The position numbers and the translations under genes were made by a program. DNA of 51,226 bases, taken from contig JAGXAJ010000026.1 of assembly GCA_018971625.1 (NCBI GenBank), positions 1 through 51,226 of the forward strand, read 5' to 3'. Source of the stretch: Pseudomonadota bacterium. Lineage in GTDB: Bacteria > Pseudomonadota > Alphaproteobacteria > Rhizobiales > Xanthobacteraceae. This document shows positions 1 to 8,824 of the stretch, piece after piece. A model generated the notes under the pieces. It ran no database searches. It was not told the origin of the DNA and saw nothing but the letters and a program-made list of their open reading frames with translations. Within the stretch, counting starts at the first letter, position 1. Each line of letters starts with the position of its first letter.

Positions 1-65
1 CGCCGCGCGAGCCGGCGCACCTCAGCCGCTGTAAAATCCCTTCGAACCGTAATCGGCTGGCCCAT
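1..65 (-). CDS. IS630-like transposase, N-terminal fragment (cut by window edge)
   Basis: Only the first 21 codons are inside the window. The translation begins MGQPITVRRDF and continues into AEVRRLARR, which resembles the start of IS630-family transposases common in Bradyrhizobium, where a helix-turn-helix region follows. The ATG is preceded on the minus strand by a strong GGAGGGAG ribosome-binding site at about 72-79. The catalytic DDE domain is outside the window, so the family call rests on the N-terminus alone. I could not place the inverted repeat of the element between here and pleD. Confidence 0.55.
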   Translation of the reverse strand, partial: MGQPITVRRDFTAAEVRRLAR

Positions 66-252
66 GGCAACTCCCTCCAGTTGCCATCTTGAATCATCGA
101 TCCTCTGATTTGGGAATCCCCAAGAGTCAGAACCTCAGCGAATTGGTATTAATTCTTGCCTGTTATTATCAGTCAGGCGGTCTTCACCAGGCGTTCGCCC
201 GGCCGGATCAGCGCGAACGCGCAACACGCGGTAAGAGAGCGTTGCAAGGGCG

Positions 253-1626
253 TCACGCCGCGGCCGAAACCACGCGATTGCGGCCGTCGTGCTTGGCGCG
301 ATAGAGTGCATTGTCGGCGCGCTTGAGCACGTCGGCGATGGCTTCGCCTTTCACTTCCAGCGTCGATAGCCCGATCGAGATCGTGACTTCGATCAGCTTG
401 GTACCCTTGGCGATCGCAAACGGCTCGCCGGCGATCGAGCGCCGCAGCCGCTCGGCTACCATGCCGGCTACATGCAGATCGGTCTCCGGCATCACAATAA
501 CGAATTCCTCGCCGCCATAGCGGCAAGCGAGATCGATGCCGCGGATCGACTTGCGGATCCGGACCGCGAACTCGCGCAACACGTCGTCGCCGGCGTCATG
601 GCCGTACCTGTCGTTGATCGACTTGAAGAAATCGATATCGAGCATCATCAGCGCCAGGGCCTTGCCACGGCTCGAAGCCTGCTCGGCGAGTGTCGCCAGA
701 TGGCTCTCCATGTAGCGGCGATTATGCAGGCCGGTCAGCGCATCGGTGATCGCCATCTCGATCGAATTCTGCACATTGTCGCGCAGATGGTCGGTATAGC
801 GCCGCTTGCGAATTTGCGTCCGTGCCCGCGCCAACAGCTCGTTCTTGTCGACCGGGCGCAGCAGGTAATCGTTGACGCCAATCTCCAGCCCGCGGAGTAG
901 CCGCGTGTTGTTGTCGGCGTCGGCGATCGCCAATATCGGCACATGCCGGGTCCGCTCCAGCGAGCGCGCCTGGCTGCACAGCCGCAAACCGTCGAAATTT
1001 TCCAGGCCGAGCGATACGATCAGCAAATCGTAATTGCCTTCGGCGGCATGGAACAGCGCTTCCGCCGGGTTGGTTTCGACATCGACGATGTGCTCGGCGC
1101 TCAACACCGGCGCCAGCCGCTCATAGGACGAGGCGCGATCATCGACCAGCAGGATGCGGCCACCCTTGCCGGTGTCGACAACCGCACTGCGCTCCGGCGC
1201 CTGCACGCCGATCTCCAGCGAGGTGACCGCGCGCATGCGCAACTCATCGGTCATCATCTTCAGCCGGGTCAGTGAACGTACCCGCGCGATCAACACGATG
1301 TCGGACACCGGCTTGGTCAGGAAATCGTCGGCGCCAGCCTCAAGCCCGCGCACGCGATCGGCGGGACTGTCGAGCGCCGTAATTATGACGACGGGAATGA
1401 AATGGGTCGAGGGGTCCGACTTCAACCGGCGGCAAACCTCGAAGCCGTCGATATCGGGCATCATGACGTCGAGCAGGACGATGTCGCATTCGGCACGGGA
1501 ACAGATCTTGAGTGCCTCGGCGCCGTTGGAGGCGGTGAGCACATCGAAATACTCGGCCGACAACCGGGCTTCCAGCAGCTTGACGTTGGCGGGGACGTCG
1601 TCGACGACCAGGATACGCGCAGACAC
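253..1626 (-). CDS. pleD: Response regulator PleD, diguanylate cyclase
   Basis: Makes c-di-GMP from two GTP when phosphorylated; in Caulobacter it drives the motile-to-sessile switch at the cell pole. The 457 residues match the PleD architecture. REC1 (about 1-120) has acidic residues D9/D10 and phospho-acceptor D53 in LLDVMMPDIDG. REC2 (about 155-270) has no acceptor aspartate (IVSLG in its place), as is usual for PleD. The GGDEF domain (about 285-455) has an intact GGEEF active site at 371-375 and an intact inhibitory site RGID at 362-365, so both catalysis and product inhibition are expected. It lies 12 nt downstream of divK on the same strand and is probably co-transcribed with it, as in other alphaproteobacteria. 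Confidence 0.96.
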   Translation of the reverse strand: MSARILVVDDVPANVKLLEARLSAEYFDVLTASNGAEALKICSRAECDIVLLDVMMPDIDGFEVCRRLKSDPSTHFIPVVIITALDSPADRVRGLEAGADDFLTKPVSDIVLIARVRSLTRLKMMTDELRMRAVTSLEIGVQAPERSAVVDTGKGGRILLVDDRASSYERLAPVLSAEHIVDVETNPAEALFHAAEGNYDLLIVSLGLENFDGLRLCSQARSLERTRHVPILAIADADNNTRLLRGLEIGVNDYLLRPVDKNELLARARTQIRKRRYTDHLRDNVQNSIEMAITDALTGLHNRRYMESHLATLAEQASSRGKALALMMLDIDFFKSINDRYGHDAGDDVLREFAVRIRKSIRGIDLACRYGGEEFVIVMPETDLHVAGMVAERLRRSIAGEPFAIAKGTKLIEVTISIGLSTLEVKGEAIADVLKRADNALYRAKHDGRNRVVSAAA

Positions 1627-1638
1627 TCGAAACTCTCC

Positions 1639-2004
1639 CTACCCCACAAACCGCCGAACGGTCTCAATGAACTTGCCGACCGAAATCGGCTTCGACAGAT
1701 ACGCCTCGCAGCCACCGTCGCGAATCCGCTCCTCGTCACCTTTCATGGCGAACGCGGTGACGGCGACCACGGGAATGTCGCGCAGGTCCGGATCGTCCTT
1801 GATCCATTTGGTCACTTCCAGACCGGACACCTGCGGCAACTGAATATCCATCAGGACCAGATCGGGACGCAGTTCGCGAACAAGCTCAAGCGCCTCGAAG
1901 CCATTGCTGGTTCCGGAGGTCTGATAGCCATGTGCCTCCAATAGATCGCGAAAGAGCTTCATGTTAAGCTCATTGTCCTCGACGATCAGGACGGTTTTGG
2001 CCAT
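1639..2004 (-). CDS. divK: Single-domain response regulator DivK
   Basis: A stand-alone receiver domain of 121 residues that relays phosphate in the PleC/DivJ-DivK network controlling asymmetric division and, through DivL and CckA, CtrA activity. It starts [11 protein letters not shown], has the acidic pair E9/D10, phospho-acceptor D53 in LVLMDIQLP, and the conserved lysine in LSKPIS. An in-frame start six codons earlier is possible, but the ATG at 2004 has a GGAGGG ribosome-binding site just upstream, so I prefer it. It is the first gene of the divK-pleD operon. I looked for a full CtrA site (TTAA-N7-TTAA) upstream and did not find one. Confidence 0.95.
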   Translation of the reverse strand: MAKTVLIVEDNELNMKLFRDLLEAHGYQTSGTSNGFEALELVRELRPDLVLMDIQLPQVSGLEVTKWIKDDPDLRDIPVVAVTAFAMKGDEERIRDGGCEAYLSKPISVGKFIETVRRFVG

Positions 2005-2231
2005 CCGTCCCTCCAATCCCAATCAGCGGCCCTACCTACGGCGCGTTGGCTGCCCGCGCGGCGCGGGTCGAAAAGTGAATTTAAACTAGCTCCAGATTCG
2101 TTCTAACCCGTTAAGGGCCGGTGGTAACTTTCTGCGCTGCAGTTTGCACTTGCTTGAACACTTTCGGCGGATTCGGGCATGATGGTGGAGTAAACTAGAG
2201 CGCAGAAGTTACAGAAAGGCAAACAATAGAG

Positions 2232-2531
2232 TTGAAGAAGCCTGCTCAGAACCCCCGCGAAGTATCTGAAATCGTTGCCATTCAGGCGCTCAGTTTTATT
2301 GCCGCCGAGCCCGAGCGGCTGGGCCTGTTCCTGGCCGAAAGCGGGATCGGTCCGGAAACCCTGCGGACCGCCGCGAGCGATCCGCATTTCCTGGCAAGCG
2401 TGCTCGATTTCGTAATGCGCGACGACGCGACGGTGAAAGCCTTCGCCGCCGCTTCTCAGCTCCACCCCACCAACATTGCCGCCGCTCATCAAGCCCTCAC
2501 CGATCCGCAGTGGGAGCGCGATGTGCCGTGA
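2232..2531 (+). CDS. DUF3572 family protein
   Basis: A 99-residue protein, largely helical by composition, with the pattern ALSFIAAEPERLGLF near the N-terminus and QWERD near the C-terminus that I associate with the DUF3572 family of alphaproteobacteria. The function is unknown. No signal peptide or membrane segment is visible. The start shown is TTG, preceded by AGAAAGG about 14 nt upstream; no ATG fits better. It stands alone between divK and dinB on the plus strand. Confidence 0.75.
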   Translation: MKKPAQNPREVSEIVAIQALSFIAAEPERLGLFLAESGIGPETLRTAASDPHFLASVLDFVMRDDATVKAFAAASQLHPTNIAAAHQALTDPQWERDVP

Positions 2532-2640
2532 GCATGCCTGCGCCGACGCCAGTGCTCTGGATTTGAAGTTCCTCCCAGACTCGCGGTAACCTCTTCGGTG
2601 GAATTTCAAATTCAGGACCGCACGGGCAAATGACAATTTG

Positions 2641-2713
2641 CCGGTGCTCCTTCTTGCGAAGTTCGCATCAGGATTGCGGCACATGCGTGCGAACTTCGGA
2701 ACCGAAGCACCGG
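2641..2713. repeat. Imperfect inverted repeat around the dinB start codon
   Basis: The left arm begins CCGGTGCT (2641-2648) and ends CGAAGTTCGCA (2657-2667). The right arm begins TGCGAACTTCG (2688-2698) and ends AGCACCGG (2706-2713). The inner 11 bp and outer 8 bp pair perfectly; the middle of each arm does not. The loop of about 20 nt holds the preferred dinB ATG at 2683. In RNA this could form a long hairpin at the translation start; in DNA it could be an operator. Confidence 0.6.
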
Positions 2714-3981
2714 ACGGCCCGACCTGCTTTTGCCGGGACTGTCTCATCGATCTTGATTTTGCTGCAAGGCGCTGCGGCAAATGCGGCTCACCTCGTCTCA
2801 TCCGTCACCGCGCGCTGCCCGCGCTGACGCTCGCCCATATCGATTGCGACGCATTCTACGCTACCGTCGAGAAGCGCGATAACCCGGAACTTGCCGACAA
2901 GCCCGTCATCATCGGCGGCGGCAAGCGCGGCGTGGTATCGGCGGCATGCTACATTTCCCGTACCTTCGGCGTGCGCTCGGCGATGCCGATGTTCAAGGCG
3001 CTTGCGCTGTGTCCGTCCGCCATCGTGATCCACCCCGACATGGCAAAATATGTCCGGGTCGGGCGCGAGGTCCGCCACGCTATGCAAGCGCTGACGCCGC
3101 TGGTCGAGCCGCTCTCGATCGACGAGGCGTTTCTGGATCTGGCTGGCACCCAGCGTGTGCACGGCATGATCCCAGCAAAAGTGCTGGCGCGCTTTGCCCG
3201 CGAGGTCGAGCATGCCATCGGCATCACGGTTTCGGTCGGGCTTTCCCGCAACAAGTTCCTGGCCAAGATCGCATCCGACCTGGACAAGCCGCGCGGCTTT
3301 GCCACGCTCGACCAGGAGGAAGCCTGCGCAATGCTCGCGGACAAACCGGTCGGGTTTATTTTCGGTGTCGGACCGGCGACCCAGGAGCGGCTCACGCAGC
3401 GCGGTTTTCGCACCATCGCTGACCTGCAGCGCGCTGACGAAATCGAACTGATGGAGCAGTTCTCGACCGAAGGTCGCCGGCTGTGGCGGCTCGCGCGCGG
3501 TATCGACGATCGTCGCGTGGTCGCGGACCGCGGCGCCAAGACCATTTCCAACGAAACGACGTTCGAGACTGACATCCGCGATTTCGCGACGCTGGAAAAA
3601 ACCCTGTGGCGACTGTCGGAGAAGGTGTCGTCGCGCCTCAAGAGCAGCAGCCTCGCCGGCTGCACAGTCACGCTGAAACTGAAGACCGCCGATTTCAGAC
3701 AGCGCACCCGCTCGCAATCAATTCGCACTCCGACGCAGCTCGCCGCGAAGATCTTCGCGATCTCCAGAGAGATGCTGGCGAAGGAAGTCGACGGCACCGC
3801 GTTCCGCCTAATGGGTACCGGCGTCAGCGCGCTGCGGGCAGGATCATTGGCGGACGATACCGACATGCTGGACCGCCGCTCGGCGCATGCCGAACGCGCG
3901 ATCGACGATTTGCGCAGGAAATTCGGCAACGCGGCGGTCATCCGGGGCATTGCCTATGAGGGACCGGACAAGCCCGGATAA
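2683..3981 (+). CDS. dinB: DNA polymerase IV (Y family) with N-terminal zinc ribbon
   Basis: Error-prone translesion polymerase, 432 residues from the preferred ATG. The palm begins AHIDCDAFYA (catalytic D54) and has the second catalytic motif LSIDEAFLDL (D147/E148); finger, thumb and little-finger regions follow. In front of the polymerase is a segment with C17-x2-C20 and C31-x2-C34, which looks like a small zinc ribbon absent from E. coli DinB. The frame is open to a TTG at 2638, but the ATG at 2683 gives the more natural N-terminus. I see no typical C-terminal clamp-binding QxxLxLF; the protein ends YEGPDKPG. An inverted repeat surrounds the start. A correctly spaced alphaproteobacterial SOS box (GTTC-N7-GTTC) was not found. 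Confidence 0.92.
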   Translation: MRANFGTEAPDGPTCFCRDCLIDLDFAARRCGKCGSPRLIRHRALPALTLAHIDCDAFYATVEKRDNPELADKPVIIGGGKRGVVSAACYISRTFGVRSAMPMFKALALCPSAIVIHPDMAKYVRVGREVRHAMQALTPLVEPLSIDEAFLDLAGTQRVHGMIPAKVLARFAREVEHAIGITVSVGLSRNKFLAKIASDLDKPRGFATLDQEEACAMLADKPVGFIFGVGPATQERLTQRGFRTIADLQRADEIELMEQFSTEGRRLWRLARGIDDRRVVADRGAKTISNETTFETDIRDFATLEKTLWRLSEKVSSRLKSSSLAGCTVTLKLKTADFRQRTRSQSIRTPTQLAAKIFAISREMLAKEVDGTAFRLMGTGVSALRAGSLADDTDMLDRRSAHAERAIDDLRRKFGNAAVIRGIAYEGPDKPG

Positions 3982-4017
3982 CACGAAGCGCATGCGGCCG
4001 CAGTGTTTGGGCCGCGA

Positions 4018-4920
4018 TCACTTACACGGCTTGGAATCCTTGATGTCGAATTTGTCCAGCGCGCCGGCGACCACGAAATCGTTGTAGTCGAGCATCAGCT
4101 TCCGCGAGACGCCATTTTCGAAAAGCTCGAACGACATCGCATAGACCGGACTCTGCTCGCCCTCCGCGGGTTTGGCGTCGTGGTCGAAATAGCTGACCGT
4201 GACGGGCCATCGCGTCAGCGATTTCATCGCCTCGCTTGCGGTAGACGGATCGGGCGAAGAGATGGTCCGGTCGCCGGGTATCGGTTTTCCGATTACCGAA
4301 AGCGTGTTGTAGAGTTTCTCGCCGTTGTCGGAGCCGTCATAGACCGTCAGTTCGAGCACGGACTTTCCCGCGCGCGCCGCCTCGATGATGCGCTGGATCT
4401 GCTGGGTCGGAAACACCGTGTTGCCGTCGAGGGTGAAGGTCTTGACCTCCGGCTCTTTCAGCTTGACGGTAATGTGGTCGCCGGTGCGCTCCGCAACGCC
4501 GTCGACCGGACTGGAATCGCCATCGTTCATCCGCGCGTCGATCTTGAAGCGATAGCTCTTGCCGGCGCCGTCCTCCCAGGAGGTCGAACGCAGGTCACTC
4601 AGGGTCAGCTTGTCCTCGCCGCTTTCGAGCTCGGAGACCTGCCTGAATTCCGACGTGTAGCCCTCGCAGGCGCTACCCGAAAAACTATAGAGAATGCGTC
4701 CCCGCGCGCCGCTGACACTCGAACCGCGCGACTTGACCAGGCTGAGATCGTACAGCGCCTGATGGGCCAGAAACGGGCTGGCCGGCGCGGCTTCGGCGGG
4801 CTCGCCGGCGAAGCCCGATCCGAGCGCCAGCGCGGCAACTGCCAGCGCCAATGGGCTGATCGCAAAATGCGTGAACGGCGAGGAACGAGCGCTATGAAGC
4901 GAAGCGAACGAGCCAATCAT
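4018..4920 (-). CDS. eipB: Cell envelope integrity protein EipB (DUF1849)
   Basis: Periplasmic protein of 300 residues. In Brucella, EipB forms a spiral beta sheet and is needed for envelope integrity. A signal sequence is visible (basic start, hydrophobic ISPLALAVAALALG, then AEAAPAS). The domain begins AHQALYDLSLVKS and contains SRKLMLDYNDF near the end. Two cysteines (SACEGY and the penultimate-residue cysteine) fit the conserved disulfide of the family. The start at 4920 is preferred over an upstream ATG because GAGGAAA lies just before it. The gene converges with dinB, 36 bp apart. Confidence 0.88.
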   Translation of the reverse strand: MIGSFASLHSARSSPFTHFAISPLALAVAALALGSGFAGEPAEAAPASPFLAHQALYDLSLVKSRGSSVSGARGRILYSFSGSACEGYTSEFRQVSELESGEDKLTLSDLRSTSWEDGAGKSYRFKIDARMNDGDSSPVDGVAERTGDHITVKLKEPEVKTFTLDGNTVFPTQQIQRIIEAARAGKSVLELTVYDGSDNGEKLYNTLSVIGKPIPGDRTISSPDPSTASEAMKSLTRWPVTVSYFDHDAKPAEGEQSPVYAMSFELFENGVSRKLMLDYNDFVVAGALDKFDIKDSKPCK

Positions 4921-5166
4921 GTGGTTTCCTCGAACGGGATTTGTAACATTACTGAGCGCCGCATTACGCCGCAACTAGGGCGAACCGCAAATGGCGGCCG
5001 ATTCACGGAGTTTTGCAGCCTGGTCCGATAACCCTTTCGGTACACGCCGGATGCCCGACGCGGTACCGGCCAACCGTCGCGCTCGCTTGCATGTGATATC
5101 ACAATGCGCGAAACAATGCGGCCGGTCTGGTTTATCGGGCTGGTCATACCAAACGAGGACTAAAAC

Positions 5167-5634
5167 ATGGCGGGTGCGGTCGAACAAAAGCTGGCGGCAC
5201 AGGGCATTGTCTTGCACGATGCCGCAGCTCCGGTTGCGAACTACGTCGGCTTTGTCCGCACCGGAAATCTGCTGTTCGTCTCGGGTCAGCTTTGCTTCGA
5301 CTCGCAGGGCAAGCTGATCGCCAAGGGTAAGCTCGGGACCGGCGTCACCGTGGAGCAAGGCAGTGCCGCCGCACGCGGCTGCGCCATCAACCTGCTGGCC
5401 CAGATCAAGGCTGCGCTGGGCGACCTCGACAAGGTCGTGCGCGTGGTGCGGCTCGGCGGCTTTGTCAATTCCGCTCCGGACTTTCTCGACGGGCCAAAGG
5501 TCATGAATGGCGCATCCGATTTGATGGTCGCGGCTTTCGGCGACAAGGGCCGCCACGCCCGTACCACGGTCGGCGTGGCCTCCCTGCCCGCCGATGCGGC
5601 GATGGAGGTCGATGGCATCTTCGAGGTATCCTGA
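5167..5634 (+). CDS. RidA/YjgF-family protein
   Basis: A 155-residue member of the Rid family; RidA-type members hydrolyse reactive imines and enamines released by PLP enzymes. The family features are visible: FVRTGNLLFVSGQL in the first third, a central helix with AAARGCAINLLAQI, and a conserved arginine in GRHARTTVGVASLP that in active members binds the substrate carboxylate. This longer form with a VEQGSAAARGC segment belongs to a RidA subgroup of uncertain substrate. The ATG follows GAGGACTAAAAC. The next gene starts 13 nt downstream, suggesting an operon. Confidence 0.88.
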   Translation: MAGAVEQKLAAQGIVLHDAAAPVANYVGFVRTGNLLFVSGQLCFDSQGKLIAKGKLGTGVTVEQGSAAARGCAINLLAQIKAALGDLDKVVRVVRLGGFVNSAPDFLDGPKVMNGASDLMVAAFGDKGRHARTTVGVASLPADAAMEVDGIFEVS

Positions 5635-5647
5635 GCGGAGACTAGCC

Positions 5648-6400
5648 TTGCGTACCCCTGACTGGTTGACCGCACGGCCGGTCGCCCATCGCGGCCTGCA
5701 CGATCAGGCTCGCGGCATCATCGAGAACATGCCGGGCGCGATAACGGCCGCGATCGGCAGAAATTTCGCCATCGAAGTCGATATCCAGCTCTCCGCCGAC
5801 GGCGAGGCGATGGTGCACCATGACGACACGCTCGGCCGTCTCACTGACGGCGTGGGGCCGTTGCGCAGCCTGACTGCTACCGAACTCAAGCAGGTCGCAT
5901 TCAAGGACACGACCGAGCGGATGATGACGCTTGGCGATCTCTGCGCATTGACCGCCGGCCGCGTCCCGCTGGTGATCGAGGTGAAGAGCCATTTCGACGG
6001 TGATCGCAAGCTGATCAAGCGGATGGCTGACGTGCTCGCCGCCTATCGCGGTCCCCTGGCCGCCATGTCGTTCGACCCGGACCAGGTGATCGGCTTACGC
6101 GAACTGACGCCAGAGCTGGCGCGTGGCATCGTCGCCGAACGTCATTACACCAAGGAAGAATGGCCGGCGGCCTCGCCGGCCCAGCGTCGGGACATGACGC
6201 ATTTGCGCCATTTCTTCCGCACTCGTCCGCATTTCGTCGCCTATTCGGTCAACGAATTGCCGGCGCTCGCGCCCTGGATCGTCCACCACATCTTCCGCCT
6301 GCCACTCCTCGCGTGGACGGTACGCACGTCCGAGCAGCGCGACCGCGCCGCCCGCTATGCCGATCAAATGATCTTCGAAGGTTTTGTGCCGGGAACCTGA
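5648..6400 (+). CDS. Glycerophosphodiester phosphodiesterase family protein
   Basis: Predicted to hydrolyse glycerophosphodiesters to glycerol-3-phosphate and an alcohol. The 250 residues carry the GDPD motifs: AHRGLHD at the N-terminus, a metal-binding FAIEVDIQLSADG, MVHHDDTLGRLTDG, LVIEVKSH in the middle, and LLAWTVRT near the end. No signal peptide is visible, so it is probably cytoplasmic. The best start is a TTG at 5648, eight nt after GCGGAG and 13 nt after the preceding stop; an ATG further upstream would overlap ridA by 41 nt. Confidence 0.88.
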   Translation: MRTPDWLTARPVAHRGLHDQARGIIENMPGAITAAIGRNFAIEVDIQLSADGEAMVHHDDTLGRLTDGVGPLRSLTATELKQVAFKDTTERMMTLGDLCALTAGRVPLVIEVKSHFDGDRKLIKRMADVLAAYRGPLAAMSFDPDQVIGLRELTPELARGIVAERHYTKEEWPAASPAQRRDMTHLRHFFRTRPHFVAYSVNELPALAPWIVHHIFRLPLLAWTVRTSEQRDRAARYADQMIFEGFVPGT

Positions 6401-6503
6401 GCGGCTCGCGGGCCTTGAACTCGCGTGCGCGATGCACGATCTTTGGCGTGTTGGTCACCATGTGCGATGGCCGATCGTGACATGAGACCGGTCCAAATCG
6501 TCG

Positions 6504-7751
6504 ATGGATTCATCCGAAATAGCCCTTTCATCCGAAATAACTCTCGAAGCCGTGTCTTCGGTCAGCCAGATCGCGGCTGCCGATTGGGATGCCTGCGCAA
6601 ATCCGACGCCAGACCAGCCAAGCCTCGATATGCTGGCGCCGACCAATTCCGAACTAAATTCAATACCCAGCTATAACCCGTTTATTTCGCATGCGTTTTT
6701 CTCGGCCGCCGAGGCATCCGGATCCGCCTCTGCGCGGACCGGCTGGGGGCCCCGGCACCTGCTGGCCAGGCTGGACGGCAGCATCGCCGGCATCGTGCCC
6801 TGTTATCTGAAATCGCATTCGCAAGGCGAATACGTGTTCGATCACGGCTGGGCGGAAGCCTATGAGCGCGCCGGCGGCCGTTATTATCCGAAGCTGCAGG
6901 CCTCGGTTCCCTTCACGCCCGCGACCGGGCGGCGGCTGTTGATCCGTAATGGCGTCGATATCGATCTGGTCGGCGGCGCATTGGCGCGCGGGTTGATCGC
7001 GCTGTGCGACGCCACCGAAGCCTCATCGGTTCACGTGACTTTTGCCCACCACGCTGAACAGAAATTGCTGGCCGATCATGAATTCTTGGAGCGCACGGAC
7101 CAGCAGTTTCACTGGCACAATGACGACTACAGCAGCTTCGAGGACTTTCTCGGCTCGCTGAATTCACGCCATCGCAAGGCAATCAAACGCGAGCGGCGCG
7201 AGGCGCTGGTAGCAGGCATCACGATCCACAGGCTCACCGGCAGCGATATCACCGAGGATGCCTGGGACGCCTTTTTCGAATTCTACATGGAGACCGGCTC
7301 GCGGAAATGGGGCCGCCCCTATCTCAACCGCAGGTTCTTTTCGCTGATCGGCGAGACCATGAGCAAGAACGTGCTGCTGGTGATGGCGAAGCGCAACAGC
7401 CGCTGGATTGCAGGCGCGATCAATTTCATCGGCTCCGATACGCTGTTCGGCCGCAACTGGGGCGCGGTGGAACATCATCCATTCCTCCATTTCGAGGTCT
7501 GCTATTATCAGGCGATCGATTTCGCGATCGAGCGCGGGCTCAAGACCGTCGAGGCCGGCGCCCAGGGCGAGCACAAGATCGCACGCGGCTACCTGCCGCA
7601 AACCACCTATTCCGCACACTACATCGCAGACCGCGGCCTGCGCCGCGCGATCGCGGACTATCTCAAACGCGAGCGCGCCTACGTCGCAGAAGCCGGGCGC
7701 GAACTGACCGAGGCCGGCCCATTCCGCAAGGCCGGTGACGAGCCGTCTTGA
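6504..7751 (+). CDS. FemAB/GNAT-like acyltransferase (DUF482, peptidogalycan biosynthesis type)
   Basis: A 415-residue protein with the signature of the DUF482/FemAB-like family: IPSYNPFISHAFFSAAE near residue 55, WGPRHLLAR, YVFDHGWAEAYERAGGRYYPKLQ, and a C-terminal half with HRKAIKRERREA and VEAGAQGEHKIARGY. The fold is a double GNAT domain; members are presumed to transfer amino acids or acyl groups, but the substrate is unknown. No membrane segment is visible. It lies about 100 nt after the phosphodiesterase gene and 49 nt before the HIT gene on the same strand. Confidence 0.85.
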   Translation: MDSSEIALSSEITLEAVSSVSQIAAADWDACANPTPDQPSLDMLAPTNSELNSIPSYNPFISHAFFSAAEASGSASARTGWGPRHLLARLDGSIAGIVPCYLKSHSQGEYVFDHGWAEAYERAGGRYYPKLQASVPFTPATGRRLLIRNGVDIDLVGGALARGLIALCDATEASSVHVTFAHHAEQKLLADHEFLERTDQQFHWHNDDYSSFEDFLGSLNSRHRKAIKRERREALVAGITIHRLTGSDITEDAWDAFFEFYMETGSRKWGRPYLNRRFFSLIGETMSKNVLLVMAKRNSRWIAGAINFIGSDTLFGRNWGAVEHHPFLHFEVCYYQAIDFAIERGLKTVEAGAQGEHKIARGYLPQTTYSAHYIADRGLRRAIADYLKRERAYVAEAGRELTEAGPFRKAGDEPS

Positions 7752-7800
7752 CCAGCGGGAACGGGATTATAAGGGTAGAGCCCAGCCAGGGGGAGACGTC

Positions 7801-8229
7801 ATGAGCGCGTATGACAGCAACAACATCTTCGCGAAGATCCTGCGCGGCGAGATTCCCTGCTACAAGGTCTATGAGAACGACCATGTGCTCGCCTTTCTCG
7901 ACATCATGCCGCGCTCCCCCGGACATACCTTGGTGATCCCGAAGATTCCTGCCCGCAATATCCTGGATATCGGCGTCGAGGACTTCGTCCATGTCGCGCG
8001 CGGTACCCACAAGATCGCACGGGCTGCGATGAAGGCATTCAAGGGCGACGGCATCACTATCCAGCAGTTCAGCGAACCCGCATCGGGACAGGTCGTCTAT
8101 CATTTGCATATGCATGTGATGCCGCGCCATGACGGCATCGCACTATTGCCGCCGGCGAGCCGCAAGGAAGACGTCAAGGTGCTGGAAGACAACGCGACCA
8201 AGCTGATCGCCGCGCTCAAAAGCGCCTGA
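7801..8229 (+). CDS. HIT family (histidine triad) nucleotide-binding protein
   Basis: A 142-residue HIT protein, probably a nucleoside phosphoramidase or related hydrolase like HinT. It begins with IFAKILRGEIPCYKVYEND and has the triad VYHLHMHVMP, in which the middle histidine is the expected nucleophile. It also shows FLDIMPRSPGHTLVIPK, typical of the family. The start at 7801 is chosen because GGGGAGA lies eight bases upstream; the frame is open further 5' but would overlap the preceding gene. It is the last gene of a plus-strand run from RidA. Confidence 0.92.
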   Translation: MSAYDSNNIFAKILRGEIPCYKVYENDHVLAFLDIMPRSPGHTLVIPKIPARNILDIGVEDFVHVARGTHKIARAAMKAFKGDGITIQQFSEPASGQVVYHLHMHVMPRHDGIALLPPASRKEDVKVLEDNATKLIAALKSA

Positions 8230-8241
8230 AGTTGACCGCTA

Positions 8242-8824
8242 CTAAAGCATCGGAAAGTTGTTGCAGGCGAACGGCGGGTTCGCGTTGTTGGCCGGCCAGT
8301 TCTGCCCAGGCCATTTCTTCCTCGCCAGGCAGTACAGATAGCTCCCCAACACGGTCTGGGCGCCGGTGGCCCAATGCGCGGCGGCGGCGAACTCCGAAGC
8401 CGAAGCGTTCGCCGGTTGCGTCGCCGCCAGATTTGACGGACTGCAGACATAGGCCCAATCTGCCGTGACCCCTCGGGGTCGAATTTGGCATAGGCTTCGG
8501 ACAGGCCGGGTCTGCCGTCGTGTAGTGCGTGATATTGAACGGGCTCTGCGTCTGCTCAAAGCTTTCGATCAATTTTCGAATGCCATCGAAATCCGCCCAC
8601 GCATAGGAAACGTGCAAGGCGTTCAGCCGCTGCTGCAGTGTTACGTTGTGAAGATGCCGGAATTGCTGCTGCTCGGCGGTACCGAAGGATTCGAGGAGGC
8701 CGATGACGACAATATGGACACGGTTGAAACCGAAACGATAAGCTGAGAGCTGCCTGATGGTTGCCGCAAGCGTGTCGGCCGCGTGGGTGACGTAGTTGGT
8801 CGCGTCATTGGTCGAAGAGATATT
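8242..8824 (-). pseudogene. SGNH/GDSL hydrolase remnant, truncated and frameshifted
   Basis: Reading the minus strand from just after a TAG at 8825 gives a coherent protein: ATNYVTHAADTLAATIRQL, then RVHIVVIGLLESFG, then LNALHVSYAWADFDGIRK and TTADPACPKPMP. At a CCCCGAGGGG run near 8468-8478 the frame must shift by one base. It then continues ADWAYVCSPSNL, AAHWATGAQTVLGSYLYCL and ends FACNNFPML. The order (ACP, CSP, then an HWATGAQ block where active members have the catalytic DxxH) fits the C-terminal two thirds of a GDSL esterase. The N-terminal GDS block is missing. The DxxH pair reads as HWAT preceded by A, so it also looks decayed. Confidence 0.62.

Noticed and set aside
2005..2114. CtrA site upstream of divK
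   Set aside because: Two TTAA half sites exist but they are 26 bp apart instead of seven.
2691..2704. GAAC-N4-GAAC near the dinB start, considered as an SOS box
   Set aside because: The alphaproteobacterial LexA site needs seven bases between half sites; the spacing here is four.
2103..2801. 232-codon minus-strand open frame over the DUF3572 and dinB starts
   Set aside because: It overlaps two better genes and its translation has no recognisable features.
3994..4015. GCGGCC...GGCCGC hairpin between dinB and eipB as terminator
   Set aside because: Only six base pairs and no T-run on either strand.
4003..5031. 342-codon plus-strand open frame
   Set aside because: It is antisense to eipB, which has a clear signal peptide and family features.
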